Positions 1 through 8,105 of a stretch of 64,000 bases of DNA are shown in pieces. The stretch comes from Urechidicola vernalis (GTDB lineage: Bacteria > Bacteroidota > Bacteroidia > Flavobacteriales > Flavobacteriaceae), in contig NZ_JAVRHV010000001.1 in assembly GCF_031846385.1 (NCBI RefSeq), positions 496,001-560,000 of the forward strand. The letters run 5' to 3'. How positions within the stretch are numbered: position 1 is the first letter of the stretch; every line of letters starts with the position of its first letter. The notes under the pieces are model-generated. The model saw only the letters and a program-made list of their open reading frames with translations, was not told the DNA's origin and did no database searches. The position numbers and the translations under genes are program-made.

Positions 1-348
1 ATTATTTAACAAAACTCCATCAATTGCAATGGCCACTTGTCTATTTCTTCCTCCTCTAATGTAAATTCCAATATTACTACCTGCAACATTATTATTCCCA
101 TTAATTTCAATTCCCGGAATATTGTCCAATAAATCTATTATCGTTTTCCCTGAATTTTGTTGAATGTCTTTTTGTGAAATTTTGTAGATGATTTTTCCTG
201 AGTTTTCTTTTTTCAACTCAAATTTTGTGTCAGAAAGAAAAATTTCATCTAATTGTTCTACTTCCTTTTCTTGTTGTTCTTGTGCTAAGGCTAAGTTTTG
301 AGCCATTAACACCACACACACTGCTAAATAAAATGTGTTTTTTTTCAT
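1..348 (-). CDS. TonB-dependent receptor, N-terminal part (cut by window edge), probable BtuB-type
   Basis: The first 116 codons of an outer-membrane receptor are visible. A signal peptide (about residues 1-22, ending ALAQ) is followed by a plug domain with the typical run GKTIIDLLDNIPGIEI near residues 70-85 and IRGGRNRQVAIAIDGV near 98-113. The beta-barrel lies outside the window. The start is the ATG at 348. The 5' leader carries a cobalamin riboswitch, so the substrate is probably cobalamin or another corrinoid; this is inferred from regulation, as the plug alone does not show specificity. A BtuF-like binding protein is divergently encoded. Confidence 0.9.
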   Translation of the reverse strand, partial: MKKNTFYLAVCVVLMAQNLALAQEQQEKEVEQLDEIFLSDTKFELKKENSGKIIYKISQKDIQQNSGKTIIDLLDNIPGIEINGNNNVAGSNIGIYIRGGRNRQVAIAIDGVLLNN

Positions 349-446
349 TTTTAAAATGATTTAATAATTAAAATTAAATCGGTGAAAAATTGGTGGATAG
401 ATAAACTATACCAAACCTTTCTTCCCGAAAGTTTGTTATTCAAATG

Positions 447-638
447 ATAATGGCAGGTATCCTGACTTGCGTTTTATTGTTCACCTTCCCATTCTTACGA
501 ACAGTGGTACAAAGTTTAACAATAAACATCTGTTAAAAACAGACTAAGCATACAGTTGCGGGTACAGTTTTGGCCTTTCACCAAATTCCCTTTTAAACCA
601 ATACTTATATATTAAATATTGGCAACCAGTATCGCGAG
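447..638 (-). promoter_or_regulatory. Cobalamin (adenosylcobalamin) riboswitch
   Basis: On the minus strand the leader contains, in order, the conserved blocks of the B12 riboswitch: GGTGAAAGGCCAAAACTG-type sequence with ACCCGCAACTG (around 585-550) and the B12 box GTCAGGATACCTGCC (around 466-451), separated by a variable stem. It sits about 100 bases before the receptor start, where bound cobalamin would be expected to reduce expression. Exact ends are approximate. The divergent plus-strand operon has no comparable element. Confidence 0.93.
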
Positions 639-646
639 CAAAAGTA
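639..646 (-). promoter_or_regulatory. Probable -7 element for the riboswitch-receptor transcript
   Basis: The minus strand reads TACTTTTG, matching the Bacteroidota -7 consensus TAnnTTTG. It lies directly upstream of the riboswitch, so transcription would start at about 634, where the folded element begins. No clear -33 TTG at the right spacing. Confidence 0.45.
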
Positions 647-797
647 ATTTAATTATAACTCTAAATCGGAATAAAACCTCAAAAATTAATACCTTGCTGA
701 TTGAAAAAAAATACCACTAAGTACATCAATTAAAGAAATTAATTATGCGAATGACATTCATGAGCGTTCAAGATCAACATATTGAAATATATCCTAA

Positions 798-1934
798 ATG
801 ATTTTTTATAAACTTCCTTCAATTTTAATTTTACTAGCACTATTATTTTCGTGTAAAAAAGAAATAAACTCATCTAATTCTTTCATTAAACAAAGTTATT
901 TAATAAAATATTCAAAAGGTTTAAATATTGAGCAATATGAGAATTATTCAAAAATAATTGTAAAAACACCTTATCAAAAAGCTGATGAGCAGCTTGAGTA
1001 CTACTTAGTTAGAGAGGGATTTGACACATCTGAATTACCAACTGGAGCAAAAACTATTCAAATACCTTTAAAATCAGTTGTAGTTAATAGTACTACGCAC
1101 ATTCCAATGTTGGAGTTGCTGAAAGTTGAAAACAATTTAGTTGGTTTTCCTAATACCCGTTATGTTTCATCCGAAAAGACTAGAAAACTTATAGACAAAA
1201 ACCAAATTAAAGAACTGGGTAATGATGGAAGCTTTAATACGGAAATCTTATTAGAATTAGATCCTGATGCCGTTATTGCTTTTTCTATGAGTGCTGCTAA
1301 TAAATCGTTACTTACAATTGAACGATCTGGTATTCCACTAATTTATAATGGTGATTGGTTAGAAGAAACTCCATTAGGAAGAGCAGAATGGATCAAACTA
1401 TTTGGTGCCTTATTCGACAAAAATGAAGAAGCGTCCAACATATTTAATCAAATTGAATTCGACTATAATAAGGCCGTTACAATTGCCAAAGACATAAAAG
1501 AAACTCCAACAATTCTCTCTGGTGTTATGTTTAAAGATATTTGGAACCTACCAGCAGGCGGAAGTTTTGTTGCTCAATTTTTAAATGACGCCAATACCAA
1601 TTATTTATGGAAAGACACGAAAGGAAAAGGAAGCTTACAATTAAGTTTTGAGGCTGTCCTAGATAAAGGCCAAAAAGCTGATATTTGGATTGCTCCTGGT
1701 CATTATGAAAGCAAAGAACAGTTAAATAATGCTAGTTCTCACTATCAAGAATTTGAGGCTTTTAATAATAACAACATTTATACGTTTGCAAATAAAAAAG
1801 GTAAAACTGGCGGCGTAATTTATTATGAATTGGCTCCTACTCGTCCCGATTTGGTTCTTAAAGACATAATAAAAATTTCACACCCAGAGCTTTTACCTGA
1901 ATATAAAATGACATTCTTTGAAAAAATGAAATAA
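798..1934 (+). CDS. BtuF-like ABC transporter substrate-binding lipoprotein
   Basis: A 378-residue lipoprotein with an N-terminal hydrophobic segment and lipobox LLFSC (Cys19). The body has the organisation of periplasmic iron-siderophore/cobalamin binding proteins: VGFPNTRYVSS near residues 113-123, LLELDPDAVIAFS near 151-163 and TILSGVMFKDIW in the second lobe. It lies opposite a riboswitch-controlled TonB receptor, so a role in corrinoid capture before ABC import is likely, though siderophore binding cannot be excluded. No permease or ATPase gene is adjacent. It leads a three-gene run with gaps of 2 and 5 bases. Confidence 0.8.
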   Translation: MIFYKLPSILILLALLFSCKKEINSSNSFIKQSYLIKYSKGLNIEQYENYSKIIVKTPYQKADEQLEYYLVREGFDTSELPTGAKTIQIPLKSVVVNSTTHIPMLELLKVENNLVGFPNTRYVSSEKTRKLIDKNQIKELGNDGSFNTEILLELDPDAVIAFSMSAANKSLLTIERSGIPLIYNGDWLEETPLGRAEWIKLFGALFDKNEEASNIFNQIEFDYNKAVTIAKDIKETPTILSGVMFKDIWNLPAGGSFVAQFLNDANTNYLWKDTKGKGSLQLSFEAVLDKGQKADIWIAPGHYESKEQLNNASSHYQEFEAFNNNNIYTFANKKGKTGGVIYYELAPTRPDLVLKDIIKISHPELLPEYKMTFFEKMK

Positions 1935-1936
1935 CA

Positions 1937-3040
1937 ATGGTTAAAAATATAATTATTACAGTTGTGCTTACAATTAGTACACATCTGTATTCGCAAAATG
2001 ATAAACCTTCTTATACCTCCCCTGTTATTCTAAATGATAATAGCGTTCAATTTAATCTTTATGCTCCGAATGCAAAGAATGTTTCAGCAACTGGTACATT
2101 TTCAAAAGATACTTTATTTTTAAAAAAAATGGATACTGGTTTATGGACTGTTAATTCAGAAGTTTTGGAACCCGAAATTTACCATTATCAATTAAATGTT
2201 GACGGATTAATAATTGCTGACCCTAAAAACCAAAATCCCTACCCTTGGCTAGATGCAAAGAGTGAATTGATAATTCCGGGATCGCCGTCATTAATTCATG
2301 AATTAACAAATGTACCTCATGGTATTTTACATGACCATATATATAAGTCTTCAGCCACAAATACAATGAATTCTGTTAGTGTATATACCCCTCCAAATTA
2401 TGATTCAGAAACTTTATATCCAGTATTATTTTTATTACATGGTTTTGGAGAGAAAGTTTCGTTTTGGTCTGATTTTGGAAAAATTAATCTAATTGCAGAC
2501 AACCTTATTTCACAGGGTAAAATGGCTCCAATGCTAATTGTTATGCCTAATGGAGACCCTGTTGAAGGGGATTATCATACTTTCTTCACTTCTCAAACAG
2601 AGGGTCCGAAATGGATGGAAAAAAATAATTCAGTTTTGGAAAATGATTTCATAAATGATTTAATTCCTTATCTCAAAAAAAACTATTCTATTCATACCAA
2701 TAAGGTTAAATGGGCAATCGCAGGCTCTTCAATGGGAGGTGCTCAAGCCGCGAAAGTTGGATTCAATAATTTAGATAAATACGGATCAATAATATGTTTG
2801 TCCACTTGGCTCGAAATTCCTTTACTTGATATTTCTGAAAAAGAATCCATAAACAATTTGGACCTTTTAGTTTTTAAAACCGGAAAAGAAGATTCTTGGG
2901 GGTTTACTCAAAATGAAAAGATGCATGATTGGCTTAAAACTAATGGAATAAAACACGAATATTTAGTTTCTAATGGCGGGCATGACTGGGACGTTTGGAG
3001 AAAAGATATGGCAGAAGTATTAACAATTTTATTTAATTAA
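1937..3040 (+). CDS. Exported alpha/beta-hydrolase esterase with N-terminal early-set domain
   Basis: A 367-residue protein with a signal peptide (1-19, ending HLYSQ). Residues about 25-95 look like the beta-sandwich that precedes many Bacteroidota esterases (FNLYAPNAKNVSATGTF). Residues 140-367 are an esterase D/feruloyl-esterase type hydrolase: LLHGFGE at 166-172 (oxyanion loop), nucleophile elbow GSSMG with Ser265, probable acid near Asp319, and His349 in NGGHDW. It follows the BtuF-like gene by 2 bases. Many relatives are esterases within polysaccharide loci; no such genes are nearby, so its substrate is unknown and its link to corrinoid uptake is an inference from position. Confidence 0.8.
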   Translation: MVKNIIITVVLTISTHLYSQNDKPSYTSPVILNDNSVQFNLYAPNAKNVSATGTFSKDTLFLKKMDTGLWTVNSEVLEPEIYHYQLNVDGLIIADPKNQNPYPWLDAKSELIIPGSPSLIHELTNVPHGILHDHIYKSSATNTMNSVSVYTPPNYDSETLYPVLFLLHGFGEKVSFWSDFGKINLIADNLISQGKMAPMLIVMPNGDPVEGDYHTFFTSQTEGPKWMEKNNSVLENDFINDLIPYLKKNYSIHTNKVKWAIAGSSMGGAQAAKVGFNNLDKYGSIICLSTWLEIPLLDISEKESINNLDLLVFKTGKEDSWGFTQNEKMHDWLKTNGIKHEYLVSNGGHDWDVWRKDMAEVLTILFN

Positions 3041-3045
3041 CAACT

Positions 3046-3537
3046 ATGAATTCTCGATTCTTAATAGTTTTAGTGATCTTTCCAATTATAGGGTTTTCAC
3101 AATCCTTTGAACTGAAAAAACCGAATATCTCTAAATTAAAGGACGCATTGGAACAAAACAATTCTACAGAAATTATTTATGCCTACTTACTCCAAGAGTA
3201 TGAAAATATTGGAGAAAAAAAGAATGTCAAAATGTTTGAATATAACAAAAACCAAATTTGTGCCTTTGAAAAAGAGTTTTTAGGTGGAATTTCCTACACC
3301 ATAGATGAATGCGCTGAAGAAGGTGGGATTACTTACAATATTACTTTTCCAAGAATTGACAAAAAAGAACTAATGAACTGGGTAGAAATTATGGACTCTA
3401 ACGATTTATCGGAAATAGAAAACAGTTGGAATTCAGATGGAACAATATATCGCCCCAACGATGAAGGCGTTGGATGCTATTATACCATTAAAGAAACGGA
3501 AACAAAGTCTACAGTTGAAGTTTGGTGCGGCTGCTAA
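3046..3537 (+). CDS. Small exported protein of unknown function
   Basis: A 163-residue protein with a signal peptide (about 1-19, ending GFSQ) and no family I recognise. The mature part is acidic and contains five cysteines (CAFEKE, DECAEE, VGCYY and a terminal WCGC), which suggests disulfides in the periplasm. It starts 5 bases after the esterase gene, so it probably belongs to the same transcript. Its last four bases overlap the end of the convergent M20 deacylase gene. Confidence 0.7.
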   Translation: MNSRFLIVLVIFPIIGFSQSFELKKPNISKLKDALEQNNSTEIIYAYLLQEYENIGEKKNVKMFEYNKNQICAFEKEFLGGISYTIDECAEEGGITYNITFPRIDKKELMNWVEIMDSNDLSEIENSWNSDGTIYRPNDEGVGCYYTIKETETKSTVEVWCGC

Positions 3538-4685
3538 TTCAATTCCTTAACCAAGTTTTGAATCATTTGTACTCCTGAGTTCAATTGTTCTACAGATACA
3601 AATTCGTTTGCTCTATGCGCTTGCGCAATGGATCCAGGGCCACAAATAATACTTTCATAACCTCCTTCTTGAAAATGACCTGCCTCAGAAGCATACGCCA
3701 CCGTTTGAATGGTATTGCTTTTAGAAATCCGTTTTACTAAATCAACAACTTCTGCAGTTGCATCAGTATCTAAAACAGGTACAGTAGGATGCTCTTCAGT
3801 TGTTTCAATTTTAAACTTTGTAAATATTTTTCGTTTCTCTATTTCTAATTCGACACAATATTGCTTGAATTCTTGCACTATTTCCGTTGCACGATCTTTA
3901 GGTATTACCCTAATATCCCAATAAAAAGTAGCCGTGTCCGCAATTATATTTGGAGCGATACCGGCATTAATTTGACCAATATGAATCGACGTATGAGGTG
4001 GCGTAAATCGATCATCTAAATGACCATTATCTACTAGTGTATTCATTTTATTTTCTAACCAAAGTATCAGCCTTGCGGCTTCATGAATAGCGCTAACCTC
4101 TTGTCTTATTCTACTACTGTGGCCAGAAGAACCATTGACTACAGTTTTCAGCACATAAATTCCTTTATGCCCAATAACAGGTTGCATCATAGAAGGTTCT
4201 CCTATAATTGCAAATCGCGGAGTTTCAGAATATGTTTCCTTTAGTTGCTTTACCATATTCTCCCCTTCTAAACACCCTATTTCTTCATCAAATGAAAAGG
4301 CAAAATAGATAGGCTTTTTTAATGTTGATTGCATCATTTCAGGAACTACTGCTAAGCACATTGCTAAATAACCTTTCATATCACATGCACCACGTGCATA
4401 TAGGTTTCCATCTCCTTTATTTACTAATTCAAATGGATTGGTATCCCATTCTTGCCCCTCAACGGGCACAACATCCATATGACCAGATAATATTACGCCA
4501 TCGTCCACTGCAGGTCCAATTCTACAAATTATGGATGCTTTTGTTTTTTCTCTATTATAAAATAGATGAACATCCACTCCATGAGATTCCAAGTATTCCT
4601 GAATCCATTTTGCTATTGAAAGATTGCTTTCTCCTCCTAATACAGAAAAAGAAACTAGTTTCGAAAGGATATCTATAGCAGTCAT
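3534..4685 (-). CDS. argE: M20-family deacylase, acetylornithine deacetylase (ArgE) type
   Basis: A 383-residue cytosolic metallopeptidase-fold amidohydrolase. The metal and catalytic motifs are present: GHMDVV with His69 and Asp71, GACDMKG with Asp102 bridging the metals, and the general-base pair Glu134-Glu135 in FDEEIGC. HKGIYVLK and the dimerisation lid (SGHSS) follow. ArgE removes the N-acyl group of acylornithine in arginine synthesis; in Bacteroidota the acyl group may be succinyl. No arginine genes are adjacent, so a related N-acyl amino acid deacylase is possible. The start codon directly abuts the stop of the S9 peptidase gene upstream. Confidence 0.8.
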   Translation of the reverse strand: MTAIDILSKLVSFSVLGGESNLSIAKWIQEYLESHGVDVHLFYNREKTKASIICRIGPAVDDGVILSGHMDVVPVEGQEWDTNPFELVNKGDGNLYARGACDMKGYLAMCLAVVPEMMQSTLKKPIYFAFSFDEEIGCLEGENMVKQLKETYSETPRFAIIGEPSMMQPVIGHKGIYVLKTVVNGSSGHSSRIRQEVSAIHEAARLILWLENKMNTLVDNGHLDDRFTPPHTSIHIGQINAGIAPNIIADTATFYWDIRVIPKDRATEIVQEFKQYCVELEIEKRKIFTKFKIETTEEHPTVPVLDTDATAEVVDLVKRISKSNTIQTVAYASEAGHFQEGGYESIICGPGSIAQAHRANEFVSVEQLNSGVQMIQNLVKELN

Positions 4686-7037
4686 TTACTTTAAAGTATC
4701 CTCAAACAATTTATAAATACGCTTGTACTCATCAGTCCAAGAACTGGACTCTATAAATCCATGGCGCTCTACTGGGTACAATACGTTATCCCAATTGTCT
4801 TTCTTTAACTCTATCAGTTTTTGAGTTAAACGCACCACATCCTGAAAATGTACATTGTCATCTACCATACCATGCAACATCAACAATCTTCCTTCCAATC
4901 CATCGGCAAAATTGATTGGAGAACTGCGTTCGAATGCTTTTGGATCACTCATCGGGGTATTTAAAATATTTGACGTATATCCATGATTGTAATGTGCCCA
5001 ATCCGTAACTGATCGAATCGCTGCTCCACTTTGAAATATTTCAGGGTAATTGAACATTCCCATAATCGTAATAAATCCACCATAAGAACCTCCATAAATA
5101 CCAACCTTATCCTTGTCTACACCATATTTATCAACTAGATGTTTTACACCATCTACTTGGTCAGACATATCTTTTCCACCCATATGACGGTAAATTCCAG
5201 TTCTAAAATCGCGACCATATCCTTTACTTGCTCTATAATCTATATCAAGCACTACATAACCGTTATCAACTAAATAATTATGGAACATGTATTCTCTATA
5301 ATAGGTACTCCACCATTTATGAGCATTCTGCAAATAACCAGCACCGTGAACAAAAACTACCAAAGGCTTTCCTTCTGCTCCAGAATCTGGCGTGTACATT
5401 CTAGCATGTACCTCTATACCGTCCTCGGCCTTAAAGGTAATGTTCTCTGCTGCCCTCCAATTATAAGAATTAAATTCTTCGGTGGTCGATTCTGTCAATT
5501 GCTTTTCTTTAGCCTTATCCTCATTTGCAAGCAAATACAATTCCCATGGCTTATTACTATAAGAATAACGAACAGCAAAATGTTGTTCATCTGGAGAAAT
5601 GGTAATTTCATTATTCCCAGTTTGGTTTGTAAGTTTTTCTCTTTTTAAATTCTTTAAGTTCAATCGATACAAATGATACTCGCCAGGATGCACCTCATTT
5701 GTTACAATAAATAATCCCTCGCCATCTTTGGTTTTAGATACAGAAAGTACTTCCCAATTTCCTTTGGTCAGCGCTTTTATCTTTTTAGAATTTAAATTTA
5801 TTTTATACAAGTGTGAATATCCGGTTTCTTCAGATTGATAGTAAACGGTTTCATCATCTAGCCAACCAATGTTTCTGCCAGAAATGCCAGGCCCAGAAAT
5901 CCATGCTTCATCATGCTGGTGGTCCAATTCAATTAATTTGCCGTTCTTAAAATCAATTTGTGCAATCCAACGCTCTTTATTGTCATCCGAATTCATCTCT
6001 AAAATTGTATATTCTCCATTTTTAGAATTTACCGGAGACGAAAAACTGATTGATTTTGGTTCCTCATAATTTGGTATAAAATCATCTTCATACTCCTTTA
6101 AATACAACGGTTTATTATAAATACCAGTTAAAGAAGATACATCCACTTTATACGTTGAATCTTTTTCATAATTATAAATCCATAATTCGTAGGAAGGCCT
6201 TTTACCTCCAACTTTTGATCTTGTTCTTTGTTCTGTTGTATAACCAGATTCCGATACAAAATGTGGTGTCATCGTATTCTTATTCTTCGGATATTCAGAC
6301 AATCTATATGCTATATATTTTCCGTTTTCACCAATAGTGATATTCGACAAGTACTTACCATTTAAATATATTTCTTTAGGTCTTTGAACACGCAATGCCT
6401 CAGAATGTTCATTTGACAAATCTTTGCGCTCCTTTCTATCTTGTAAAACCTCAAATAAATCGTATTGTTGCTCTTTTAGCCATTGGTCCTGCTCACTTGT
6501 TCTATTTTTTTTCTTTTTACTTCCAGTTTTGAAATTTGTGAGTTGTGCAATTTGCCCATTGTCCAAATCAAATCTGAATAAATTATTTTCCCTTTTAAAT
6601 ATTATAGATTTGTTATCAGGTGCAAATGAAACACCCGATTCATACGCATCAAAAGTTATAATTAATTCTTTAGATGAATTTGTTGCCGCATCATATAAAT
6701 AGACATCGCCATGTTTTACATATACTTTTTTTGATTTATCCGAAGAATAGTCGTAATCCCTAGTATTCATAAGTGATCGTTCCTCGTCTATAGAAACTTT
6801 TGAAATCTTTTTAGCGCTCAATTCATATTTGTACAAAGATGAATTTGGTTCTGCATCTGGATTCCATTTAAAATAGATTGTTTTTGAATTTTCACTCCAA
6901 AATATTCCTGATGGTTGTACACCAATAAATTCATTTCCTTTCATGATGTTATCTAAGGATAGTTCGGATTGGTTAGAGGATTGTGCGAATATTAAGGTTG
7001 AAATTGTAATGAATAGTAATGCTAAGTATTTTTTCAT
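4686..7037 (-). CDS. Exported S9 family peptidase, dipeptidyl-peptidase IV type
   Basis: A signal peptide begins at the ATG at 7037 (MKKYLALLF ... IFAQ), preferred over the in-frame ATG at 7064, which would add nine residues ahead of it. A DPP IV-like beta-propeller fills roughly residues 40-520. The C-terminal hydrolase has LVVFVHGAGY, the nucleophile elbow GGSYGG, the acid in MVDDNVHF and the His in VERHGF. The enzyme should cleave dipeptides or short peptides in the periplasm, perhaps after proline. It abuts the M20 deacylase gene and is probably co-transcribed with it. Confidence 0.88.
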   Translation of the reverse strand: MKKYLALLFITISTLIFAQSSNQSELSLDNIMKGNEFIGVQPSGIFWSENSKTIYFKWNPDAEPNSSLYKYELSAKKISKVSIDEERSLMNTRDYDYSSDKSKKVYVKHGDVYLYDAATNSSKELIITFDAYESGVSFAPDNKSIIFKRENNLFRFDLDNGQIAQLTNFKTGSKKKKNRTSEQDQWLKEQQYDLFEVLQDRKERKDLSNEHSEALRVQRPKEIYLNGKYLSNITIGENGKYIAYRLSEYPKNKNTMTPHFVSESGYTTEQRTRSKVGGKRPSYELWIYNYEKDSTYKVDVSSLTGIYNKPLYLKEYEDDFIPNYEEPKSISFSSPVNSKNGEYTILEMNSDDNKERWIAQIDFKNGKLIELDHQHDEAWISGPGISGRNIGWLDDETVYYQSEETGYSHLYKINLNSKKIKALTKGNWEVLSVSKTKDGEGLFIVTNEVHPGEYHLYRLNLKNLKREKLTNQTGNNEITISPDEQHFAVRYSYSNKPWELYLLANEDKAKEKQLTESTTEEFNSYNWRAAENITFKAEDGIEVHARMYTPDSGAEGKPLVVFVHGAGYLQNAHKWWSTYYREYMFHNYLVDNGYVVLDIDYRASKGYGRDFRTGIYRHMGGKDMSDQVDGVKHLVDKYGVDKDKVGIYGGSYGGFITIMGMFNYPEIFQSGAAIRSVTDWAHYNHGYTSNILNTPMSDPKAFERSSPINFADGLEGRLLMLHGMVDDNVHFQDVVRLTQKLIELKKDNWDNVLYPVERHGFIESSSWTDEYKRIYKLFEDTLK

Positions 7038-7128
7038 TTGTATTAAATTAAATGTTTCTATCATTCCTGTTGGTCATTAAGAATAGACGAAATGATACAT
7101 AAATTCAGAATATTATTTGTTTTTATAG

Positions 7129-7218
7129 ATTTCCGTTTCGATAATTATCGGAACGGAAATGACAATTTCATATTAAAATGTGACAATACAAAGATGCTTC
7201 GACAGGCTAAGCATGACA
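7129..7218. repeat. Palindromic intergenic element (REP/MITE-like)
   Basis: A near-perfect 32-base inverted repeat at 7129-7160 (arms ATTTCCGTTTCGATAA and its complement with one G-T pair) is followed at 7194-7214 by a second stem, ATGCTT ... AAGCAT, around CGACAGGCT. Short elements with CTTCGACAGGCT-AGCATGACA sequence are common between genes in Flavobacteriaceae. It may also act as a transcription barrier between the MscS and peptidase genes. Confidence 0.5.
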
Positions 7219-7247
7219 ATTTAGTGTGACATTTTCAGCTCATGCAA

Positions 7248-8099
7248 TTATTTTACAATTTTATAAATATCAACTGGCATATCTATACCTTCTGTGATAA
7301 AACGTTTATGAACTCTTTCCGCGAGTAACGCACGATTTCTAAATTCTTCGAATGGTTCGCTAATCCATATATAAGCACGTAAATGAATTCTATAATTTTG
7401 TGAAGAAATAAATCTTACTTCTACATCGTTTTTATCTGATGATATCTTGCTATTTGGGTTGTCAATAATATAGTCAAGTTTACTAACTTCTTCTTGAATA
7501 ATCTTTCGTGCTATATCCACATCTGCATAAATACCGATATAAAAATTATTAAAACTTAGTACTTGAGAATCATCAATAGTATGATTTAATACAGACTCCG
7601 TACTAATTATCGAATTTGGAATAATCAAACGCTTGTTCTCAAAGTTATTAATAACGGTATGGCGTAAGGTAATGTCTTGCACGATTCCGACTCTGGATTC
7701 ATCCAATCGGATAAAATCCCCTACTCTAAATGGCTTAAATATTACAATGAAAGCACCTGCAATTAAATTAGAGATTGCAGCCTGCGCCGCAAAACCAATA
7801 ATTGCTGCTAAAATTCCTGCTCCAGAAAATATAAAAGTAGCTTTAGAACGTAAGGCTGGCACGGACAATACAACCACTACTAAGGCTATAATCATAGAAA
7901 AAAACTTAATGGAATTCATCAAGAATTTCAAACTCGTAGTGCTATAATCACCTCCTGCTTTTTGAATTCTACGCTTTATGATTTTAGTAATCATAAAACG
8001 TACCAGTCTAGAAAACAACCAGGCACATAAAATAATAACAATAGTAAACAATGCTATTTCCCAAAATGTTTTTAATGTATAAGTAATTGCTAAAAGCAT
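7248..8099 (-). CDS. Small-conductance mechanosensitive channel, MscS family
   Basis: A 283-residue protein of the usual length for short MscS channels. Two or three N-terminal membrane segments (about 10-35 and 62-110) lead into the pore helix GAGILAAIIGFAAQAAISNLIAGA and the MscS beta domain (FRVGDFIRLDESRVGIVQDITLRHTVI). The C-terminal alpha/beta cage domain ends in DMPVDIYKIVK. It should release solutes under hypo-osmotic shock at the inner membrane. It starts 6 bases past the parC stop, so it may be the last gene of the topoisomerase transcript. Confidence 0.9.
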   Translation of the reverse strand: MLLAITYTLKTFWEIALFTIVIILCAWLFSRLVRFMITKIIKRRIQKAGGDYSTTSLKFLMNSIKFFSMIIALVVVVLSVPALRSKATFIFSGAGILAAIIGFAAQAAISNLIAGAFIVIFKPFRVGDFIRLDESRVGIVQDITLRHTVINNFENKRLIIPNSIISTESVLNHTIDDSQVLSFNNFYIGIYADVDIARKIIQEEVSKLDYIIDNPNSKISSDKNDVEVRFISSQNYRIHLRAYIWISEPFEEFRNRALLAERVHKRFITEGIDMPVDIYKIVK

Positions 8100-8105
8100 A
8101 TTGCT

